A stretch of 64,000 bases of DNA, from positions 7,921,001-7,985,000 of the forward strand of contig CM073562.1 in assembly GCA_037074615.1 (NCBI GenBank), written 5' to 3'. The DNA is from Leucaena leucocephala (taxonomy: Eukaryota > Streptophyta > Magnoliopsida > Fabales > Fabaceae). Under the pieces are notes generated by a model. That model did not search any database. It worked only from the letters and a program-made list of their open reading frames with translations, and was not told the origin of the DNA. Below are positions 56,211 through 64,000 of this stretch, piece after piece; positions within the stretch are counted from its first letter, which is position 1; each line of letters starts with the position of its first letter. The position numbers were made by a program, and so were the translations under genes.

Positions 56211-57690
56211 TGATAGAGCACAAATTGTGTATAGTTTCTGTAATATTTTTAGGGTCTTATTACTACTTTACCATTCATTTTATGCCCGTATTTATGTTTT
56301 TGTGGTAATACAAGATTGTACTTAGTAATGTGCTAATTAAAGGGTAAAATGGTAAATTAACCCTTCCAAACTGCATAAATATTATTCTCTACTGATTTGG
56401 ACTTTTATAGTGAGCTTTCGTTTTAAATTGTAGGTATTTTGGGGTTGAACCAAGGACTAATATGAGTAGAAAAGAAATCACAAGACAAAGAAAAGCATAT
56501 CACGCCTCTGTGCTTTTTAGTCGTGACCAAAGTGTCCATAGGTCGTGACCTCATTTCTTCTTAGAAGTTTCTCTGTGTTTACAGGTCACGACCAAAACAT
56601 GGATCTGGTCGTGACTAAAATAGACAATCGCTAAAGTTGTGCGTTTTGGATTAGGTTATGCAGGAATAAAAGGAAGCTGAAGTTGCAGACATCAGGGATA
56701 CTTGTTTTTTACTTGATTAGGCTAAGAAGCAGTACTCGAATCCTCTCTATAGCTTATCCCCAACCTACACACTCATCTTCCATTATTCTACACCTTTCCA
56801 CAGAATCTCATATCTCTACACCATTAACCCATTACCTTTCTCAGCTTTCTTCATAGCATTATATCTGGACAGCGATTGTAGCACAGTAGGAGTCATGAGG
56901 GGATAAATCCTTAGTCTCTTGGTGATGGATTTGATATCTTGAGCTCACGGACTACACTAGGGAGTTTTCTATTTTAATCTGCACTTATTTCATGTTTTGA
57001 TACTGCTAGCTCTAGAGTTTTCATTATATGAACAAGGGATTGAATATCGATTGATTATTCTCATATTAGACAACTGTAATTTTCTTTGGATGATTTGGAT
57101 GTTGATTTTTAATATAGTATTTCAGTTTCAATTTTAAGATAGTTGGACTATTATCAACGATCATTGTTAAATAATTCAATTGCTTGAAATCTATGGTCAT
57201 CGATCGATGATTATTCGAGAGCATTTTCATCATCTGATTTAATTATACGCTAAGTGTTTTTTAATAGTTCATTAAGAATTTTAAACTAGCTTTGATCAAT
57301 AGAGTTTAAGAATTATTAATGTTCTGGACTCAATCGATCGATTGAGGTTTTATTTAAGACTTAGTGATTTCAAAACTCATATATCAAATTAAGAGAAAGG
57401 ATAGATAGACCCCTATCATCAAGAGTCTTTCATAACAGATTTCTTTCAAAATCCACTAAATTTTCATCTTAATCAAAAATACAAAAACATTTACTTTACT
57501 ATACCCTTACTTTATTGTATCAAAAATCAAAGCCCAAAACCCATTTTACTTTCACTTAGGTTTTCAATAGTTTTGTCACCTATTTGCTAGGTCTCCGATA
57601 AAAAGCTTCTCGAGAATAACGATAGAGTTATACCTTATACTACATTAATAGGGTACAATTATTTTGTTTTGATGAGTCAGATGGCGATAA
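56211..57690 (+). mobile_element. 3' LTR of the Athila backbone
   Basis: Starts TGATAGAGCACAAATTG after the polypurine tract and follows the solo LTR for about 1.46 kb, including the CATCGATCGATGA and CAATCGATCGATTG words. The right end differs from the solo LTR after TTTTGATGAGTCAGA and runs into FB2-type sequence. The exact end is unclear. Confidence 0.8.
56520..56615. repeat. GTCGTGAC sites in Athila 3' LTR
   Basis: Cores at 56520, 56542, 56585 and 56608, all four with the CG intact. This is the best-kept LTR set; the first short gap is AAAGTGTCCATAG. Confidence 0.75.
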
Positions 57691-58978
57691 TCCATGCTTC
57701 AAAGCAATATAATATTAGGGTAGGCAGATTCATTGACTCACTTGATCCATTATAAACAAAATATACACTATTAGCAATAATATTCAGGGCTCTTCTTCCT
57801 CTTCTCATTATTTCTCTCATTTGTTTTCTTTGTTATTCATATTATTCCGGTTATCAAGTCGTAATGTTCTTAATGACCTATTCTACTATAAATTTCTGCA
57901 TGAGGAGTACCATTCTTTGACATGATCAAAAGTGATTTTTAATCGAGTGATCATAAAGATGATGATTGAATATAGTGAGATCCACACAGAGGAGAATGAG
58001 CGGTCAAGATGGAATTTGTCCCTCTCATTATGAGAGAGATATATCTGGGCCCCTCAATGAGTGAGATCGAGAAATGCATTCTATGTTCAAATTAAGTATT
58101 TTATTGGTCTTGTCAATCTACTCAAAGATCGATAAACTATGATTGAGTAATATGAGATTGAAGTCTCCATGTCTCATAATTGATCTAGATATAATGTAAG
58201 AAAAGGTACTTGAGATGCTTATAAGACAGTTTAAATCAAATTACTAACCTTCATATAATTTGGGTAGTCATAATGCCTTGCTAGAGACCACTTATGACTT
58301 ATTGACCTAAAGGTATTTTAGGCCCATTGCCAACATTGTATAAGCCTATAGGATCGCACACAAGAATTGGTCAACATGAACTAAGATGCCTATATTTATT
58401 GAATTTAGAAAATGATTCAATTCAATAAATATAGAATGTCCTAATCTAAACTAGGAAGTTTATTATTCTGAAATAAGAAAATTTTAGAAGATCTTCTAAT
58501 TTGGATTAGAAGAATATAATATTTTTATGATAAAATAATATTATCTTATTATTATTTGAGAAAATAAACAAAGAATAATATAACATTTAATTTAGTATTT
58601 GAATTCTTTAGAAGATATTTATTCTGAAGTATGATATCTTTAGAATATTTTATATTGAAGATTGTACACCTAAATTAAGTAGATAAAATATGTATATAAT
58701 GTATTATTTAATTTAAATATGTGATTTAAGTTAAATAATGAATTATTTTAGTGACCTAATGAGCTAACCTTATTGATATATAGGTTAGGAGTTCTCTGAG
58801 TCATAAAACCATGCAAAACCAAGATAACTATGAAAAATAGTATAGGGCATTTTCCACTCCATTCACACAGAAAATATGTGTGACCTTCTTGGACAACAGG
58901 AGCCAGTCATTGTTTGTGAAAAGGTGTTACCGCACCATTTGTGTTCTTGATCCCATTTGTATGGATACTAGTAGAGGG
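57691..58978 (+). mobile_element. FB2: relic related to FB1
   Basis: 57900-58400 matches the FB1 loop (compare 12300-12800): GTCAAGATGGAATTTGTCCC, GGGCCCCT.GATGAGTGAG, CTAGAGACC and ATCGCACACAA. The right end, 58890-58978, matches the inner part of the FB1 right arm up to GGATAC.AGTAGAGG, then stops at an Athila LTR. The 91-base repeats and full arms are absent. Sequence at 58440-58800 is AT-rich with no other content. Confidence 0.7.
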
Positions 58979-58981
58979 TAT

Positions 58982-60455
58982 TAATAAGACACAAATTGTG
59001 TATGGTTTATATGACACTTCAAGAGTTTTGTGTCAACTTTACCATTCATTTTAGCCTGCAATTGTGCTTTTATGGTAATACATGATTTTGCTTGGCAATA
59101 TGATGATTTAAAGGTAAAATGGTAAATTAACTCCTCCAAATTGCATATATGTCCTTCTTTAGTAACTAGTTGGACTTTTACAGTGAGCTTTGATGTTGAA
59201 TTGAAGGTATTTTGGAGTAGAACTAAGGATTAATGTGAGTAGAAAAGAAATCACAAGATAAAGAGAATCAAATCAAGGAAGGCAGCTTCTGTGCTCTTTA
59301 GTCGTGACCAAAGTGTCCATAGGTCATGACCTCATTTCTTCTGGGAAGTTTACCTTTGTTCATAGGTCACAACCAAAAATAGGATCTAGTCATGACTAAA
59401 GAAGATAATCAGTAAAGCTACGTATTTTTGATTAGGTCATTATGGCTTTAAAAGAAGAAGGACGCCACAGACGCAAAAGGGGGATGGTTTTAACCTACAC
59501 GGCTAAGAAGTAGTACTCAATCATTCTCTCAACACTCTCTCCACAACCTACACACATATCTTCCATTATTCATCTTTCCATCACCGTTTGTCTACTTTCT
59601 TAATAGCATCACATCTGAGTAGCGATTGCAGCACAACAGGAGTCATAAGAGGCTAAATCTTTAGTCTCTTGGTGATGGATCGCATATCTTGAGCTCATGG
59701 ACTGCACTACACTGGGGAGTTTTTTATTTTCATCTCACCTTTTTCATGTTTTAGAATTCCTAGATCTAGGATTTTTATTGTATGAGTAGGGATTGAATAT
59801 CGATTGATTATTTTGAAATTATGTTTTGTAATTGAATTTGGATGATTTGAATGTTAATTTTAATATGAATATTTCATTTTTGATTTCTGGATAATTGGGC
59901 TTTTATTAATGATCATTGCTAACTTATTTGATTGCTTGAAATATATGGTCATCGATCGATGATCATTTAAGGGCAATTTCATTATCTGATTTAATTACAC
60001 ACTAATTGGTTTTTAATAGCTCATTAATAGTTTTTGAACTAGCTCTGATCAAAGCAGTTTAAGGAATGTTAATGTTCTAGACTCAATCGATCGATTAAGG
60101 TTTTATTTAAGATTTAGTGATTTTAAAACTCTCATATCATATTAAGAGTAAGGATAGATAGGTTTCCATCATCAAGAGTCTTTCTCAACATATTTCTTTC
60201 ACAAATCCACTTATTTTCCATCTTAATCAAAAATACAAAAAAATATTTACTTTATTGCACCCTTATTTTATTGCATCAAAAATCAATCAAACCCAAAAAC
60301 CATTTTACTTTCACTCAAGTTTCAATGGTTTTACACCGATCTGCTAGGATTCTAATAAAAAGGGGTCCTTGAGAAAAATGATAGGGTTGTGCCTTAGACT
60401 ACATTAATAGGGTGCAATTATTTTATTTTGATGAGCCAGATGACGACAATTCGAG
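58982..60455 (+). mobile_element. Athila LTR copy after FB2
   Basis: TAATAAGACACAAATTG (first G changed) to about GATGACGACAATTCG. Closest by eye to 56211-57690. Right end not defined by a duplication. Adjacent to FB2 on the left without a visible target duplication. Confidence 0.75.
59301..59396. repeat. GTCGTGAC sites in third Athila LTR
   Basis: Cores at 59301, 59323, 59366 and 59388. Same phase as the other LTRs; three of four have lost the CG. Confidence 0.7.
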
Positions 60456-60599
60456 CTGCATGTCAGGTATTCATATGAAGAGCAGCACCTAAGACCTTAA
60501 TTACCAAACATAATTTTAAGGATCATATCTCGAGTTCAATTGGTAAGTCTTCTTTTCTAATTCGATTTAAGAAAAGTCAATAGATTCTTTGGGAGGGAG
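60456..60599 (+). other. Unassigned tail before LTR-A
   Basis: 144 bases of no recognised family. Ends CTTTGGGAGGGAG right before the LTR-A start, which may be a polypurine tract, so this could be the last bit of a Tekay internal region. Confidence 0.4.
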
Positions 60600-61838
60600 T
60601 GTCATATCCCCAATTTTCTTGCTTGATGTAACTGTACAGTTTATCTACAATGGATATGATATTCTTAGAATAAATTGTATCAGATAGAGAAAGGGAAGGG
60701 AAGGATTAATAACTAAGAAAAGTATAGGGGCCTAAATGCAATTAATGAAAAGTTCATGGACTAAAGTGTAATTATTCAAAAGTTAAGGGACCTAAATATA
60801 AATATAAAACAGTTGAGCCAAAATATGCCAAAAATGCCCAAAATCATATCAAACCCAAATTTCACCAGTAGATAGATAAAAATATTCTGGTAAATTTAAA
60901 GTTACACGGAATTTTGATTTGAGGTCCCGATTAATTGATATAAATTCCTGAAGTCAGAAGAAATTATTGCAGTATTTTTCAAAATTTAGAATTAGATGAA
61001 ACTTTATAAGAAATTCATATATTTAATATAACAATTTATAAAATTGACAGAGTCAGAAAAGGAATCCTGTAAAATTCATACGGGATTTTACAGTGAAATA
61101 AAATACCCGATAAATAGGATAGGGAAAGTTGTATTGTGAATTGGGCCATAAAGGCAATATAGGCAATGAGTCTATATCAAGGCCTAAATGACACCATCAT
61201 GAGCCCAATAAAGTAAGGAGACAGTTATGTGGGGCAGAGTTCAGAGCAGTCCAGGAAAAGTGTGAAATTACGAAAATGCCCGTGGATGCCCATATTGTAC
61301 TAGTGATGGATGGAAGGCATTTTGGTCATTATGGACAGGCCATAAACATGACATATAGTATAAATATGATTAGTTAGAGTCAGTATATGCCCTGAGGTAG
61401 TGTAAAGAGGGGTAAAATGACAATTATGCCCTTAGGGCTAGTACAGTGCAAGAAATGACACCAAGGGTATTTTAGTCATTTTTCAAGCGATGGATGGTAG
61501 ATAAATACTCAGTTTAATATTGTAAATGGTATGAGAATCCTAGACATTAATTTCTAGGGCAAAATACATATCCTGGTATATTATAAAAAAGTAAGAACAA
61601 AGCACAGTCTGGTTATTGTGAAACTGCTCCGATCGGTACCAGATTGGACTGAAATTTTTCTAAAAGCTTCCTTGCATGAAAGTGGCACCACATGCCCCCA
61701 TGAGGTGTCCCTTGAGCTGTCCCACTTGATGTCATAATTATTCTTTTTGGAAAAAGTTAAATTCAAGTTTAAATGTAAGCCTTTAGATCAAATAGTGCAC
61801 AAATCAATCTTGGCCATCCATTTCAACCCAAATTTCTC

Positions 61839-61846
61839 TATAAATA
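61839..61846 (+). promoter_or_regulatory. TATA box of LTR-A
   Basis: TATAAATACCCCC, 1.24 kb into the LTR. Confidence 0.6.
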
Positions 61847-62882
61847 CCCCCTAATCAGATCACTTTCGGTATGTATGGTGAACCATAGGGAAACTCTTGC
61901 AAAATTTCCATTCAACCAAGAAAGAAGCATACAAAGTGAAGCAACAATCAAGGTAATCATCTCCCTTGATCTTGAGCTTTGATCTAGCAAGTTAGCTCAT
62001 GGTTTTAAGGGGTTCTCATGCTATATTTCCCTTATGGTTGCTGCTGGAAGTGCTGCCCATATGTGGTTAAAATATGAGTTTTATGTTATGGATAGTTTAG
62101 AAAAGTTTAAACAAGCTAGAATCAAGTGGTATAAGCTTGGGAATTCAAGTATGTTTGAATTTAGGGTTTTGTGTTCTTGCTGGAACTGTGCATGACACTG
62201 TTCATATGATGGAATTTCATGATTTTGATTCTTCCAATGAGTTTAAAATGGAAAATTGTGTGGGGATAAAGTAGGAGAACAACTATTGGAAGCATTGAAA
62301 TCAAAATGTGAATTTTTGGAAAACAAGAGCATGCATCCGGTTTGGTACTGTAGCAAGTGGTATGATTTGATTTGAGAAATTCTGATTTCATATTTAGATT
62401 CTATAAGAAAAATTTTGTGGAAATGAACTATGAGAATTTATTTTGGAAAGGTGGAAGTATGAAACATAAAAGGGAGAAAGAAAGCAAGTTAGTGAAATGA
62501 AACATAAAAGGGAGAAAGAAACCAAGTTAGTGAAAACCTAGTCTTGGGTTTAGTTTCAAGTTGAATTGTAACTTGATATTATTTTGTAATGGCTAGGTTT
62601 TGACATTTTTGAAGGAAGGAAAGCACCTCAAGAAGACCTTGACAATAATAGCTAAGAGGTAGCAATGATACCTAACTATATTTCATGTTTGCTTAATTGT
62701 TTGCTTGCTTGTTGATTATGTTGTTTGGTTATGAATGATTGCAACTCCTTGCAATTTATGTCATGACAATATGCATGTTAGATTTTGCTTATGTACCATT
62801 ATGAAGTAGCTCCCATCTCATGATAACATGTTAAGCATCCAATTAATCATGCATGACATTATGGTTTGTGTAACTTGCTATT

Positions 62883-62901
62883 GGGATTTTCATGAAATCT
62901 C
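62883..62901 (+). other. Conserved LTR hairpin in LTR-A
   Basis: GGGATTTT-CAT-GAAATCTC, seven or eight pairs with wobble, about 1.04 kb after the TATA box. Confidence 0.55.
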
Positions 62902-63753
62902 ATTCCTTCCATATGCATAACCATGTTATAGATGCTGGAACTTCACATGGAAAAAGGGTAAACATAGATGGATGATTTTTTATAATAAGTTACATTACTT
63001 ACATGGCACTATGGGATGATATGCTAGTATGCATGGTGTATGATTCTGTAACTATATTTTGAGGCTGACGCTTTATGACGATGGTTATAACATGTAAACC
63101 AATGAGTTTTAGTATAAAATTTGGTATGATTAAATTGAAGATATATAACTTTAAATGAACACCAAGAACGCCTTGTTTGGGTAAGAATTCGAATTGTTAT
63201 GATTTTTTTAAGTTGAAGTTAAAATCTGGAAGTGAGATGAGGTAAGCCTTTAGAGGCTGCGACACTCACGCAATGATTTTATATATCAAATGAACGAATT
63301 TTTCTATGAAATTTCATGAGCTTATAGAGGACGTCTAGAGATTCAAATCTATAGGTAACATGGTTCATTTGTATAAGTAACCAAAGAGAAATGAATTTTT
63401 GAATTTAAGGCAAAGAAACTGGAACTTCCAGATTTTACCAAATGAATAGTGTTTTTCAATGAATAAAATGATTTCATTTGGACTAGAAGACCTCAGTTCC
63501 ATATTTTTTTCTTCAAATATATGTGAAAGATATTTCATTAGAAATTGGAACCACATTATTTCAATTTTTCTACAATTAATTATGAATTTTCAAAGTAGGG
63601 TACATGTTCTGGAATTACCAAATGAACAGTAAAAGTGAACAGTACCCGAGAGCAATTCCTTTCGAAATGGATGTTTTCAAAGCAAATGATCATGTAATTG
63701 GTTCCAATCACTTCTAATGGAGTATAATTGAGGTTAAAAATAAGGATGTGACA

Positions 63754-64000
63754 GGAAGGGCTTTGAAAAAATTTACATTTTTATTCCATTGCACGTGGGC
63801 CTAAAATCTGTCACCCTTTTCTGTGGTTTTTTATTCTGGCTATACTATTGTTGCTATGATGAAATGGATTAAAACCATGACTAGTTGAATCCTTTACTTT
63901 GGGATTACTTTGAACTATTATTGCATGGATTAAGACTTATAATATTACTTTGTTGTAGTGTTAATGATAATTTGTGTTGATTTTATCTTACTCTTAATGC
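63754..64000. other. Unassigned right edge
   Basis: 247 bases with no match to the families above and no supported frame. Could be the sequence into which LTR-A inserted. Confidence 0.4.

Larger units (their letters stand above)
60600..63753 (+). mobile_element. Complete LTR-A
   Basis: TGTCATATCC at 60600 to GGATGTGACA at 63753, 3154 bases, the best reference copy of LTR-A. Flanks are GGGAG (60595-60599) and GGAAG (63754-63758), four of five matching, so it is either a solo LTR with a worn duplication or the 3' LTR of an element whose interior is lost. The purine run before it leaves both open. Confidence 0.88.

Noticed and set aside
59941..60110. CATCGATCGATGA and CAATCGATCGATTG palindromes as a special site
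   Set aside because: Shared by the long Athila LTR copies at the same place; part of the LTR and without spacing order, so not listed as a separate system.

Overview
This window looks like repeat-rich heterochromatin from a flowering plant. It is AT-rich, has no host gene I can support, and is built from degenerate LTR retrotransposons inserted into one another. Two lineages can be named from protein motifs. One is a Tekay/Del-like chromovirus: Ty3-gypsy domain order PR-RT-RNaseH-INT, a chromodomain-like tail, a TGGTATCAGAGC primer site matching initiator tRNA-Met, and LTRs of about 3 kb. The other is Athila-like: gag, a DLG-type protease, RT of the RKDHFPLPFIDQ type, and a GTTTAAGTGTGGGGGA polypurine tract. 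The species cannot be told from sequence alone. Family labels used here (LTR-A, LTR-B, LTR-D, TEK1, LARD1-3, FB1-2) are my own.

Layout. 1-14488: TEK1, a minus-strand Tekay-like element. Its 3' LTR (1-3510) runs off the left edge and contains an inverted LTR fragment. The pol region (3511-8900) is interrupted by an LTR-B fragment and carries an inverted gag piece. Its 5' LTR (8901-14488) holds a 2.5-kb foldback element, FB1, flanked by CAAAA. 14489-57690: an Athila-like backbone on the plus strand. It runs as the 3' end of an upstream copy (14489-16629), a truncated LTR, gag (split by solo LTR-D), PR, a linker, RT, RNase H, INT, the 3' region and the 3' LTR. The backbone is broken by a 1.4-kb self-duplication around an LTR-B fragment (23624-28513). 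It is also broken by LARD1 and LARD2, joined by a deletion (28890-41831), by LARD3, a 9.2-kb element with GCAAT on both sides (41960-51155), and by a solo Athila LTR with CTCAT on both sides (54528-56008). 57691-60599: a foldback relic FB2, another Athila LTR and a short tail. 60600-63753: a complete LTR-A. 63754-64000: unassigned.

No element in the window can encode a full set of working proteins. TEK1 RT has Asn in place of the first catalytic Asp, and its INT has lost two catalytic regions. Athila RT ends just before its catalytic motif. LARD1-3 form one related family in which I find at most a gag zinc knuckle and no pol, so they would depend on proteins supplied in trans.

The most interesting signal is a short word, GTCGTGAC (reverse form GTCACGAC). 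It recurs with alternating spacings of about 22 and about 30 bases (a 52-base unit) in Athila 3' regions and LTRs, in the Athila PR-RT linker where it is also read as protein, and inside two LARD elements. Sharing the same spaced array between two unrelated retrotransposon lineages is not explained by ordinary annotation. A second shared signal is a perfect or near-perfect hairpin (GAGATTTC / GAAATCTC) at one position in every Tekay-like LTR type. Coordinates of degenerate domains were read by eye and are good to roughly 10-30 bases; LTR ends with target-site duplications are exact.
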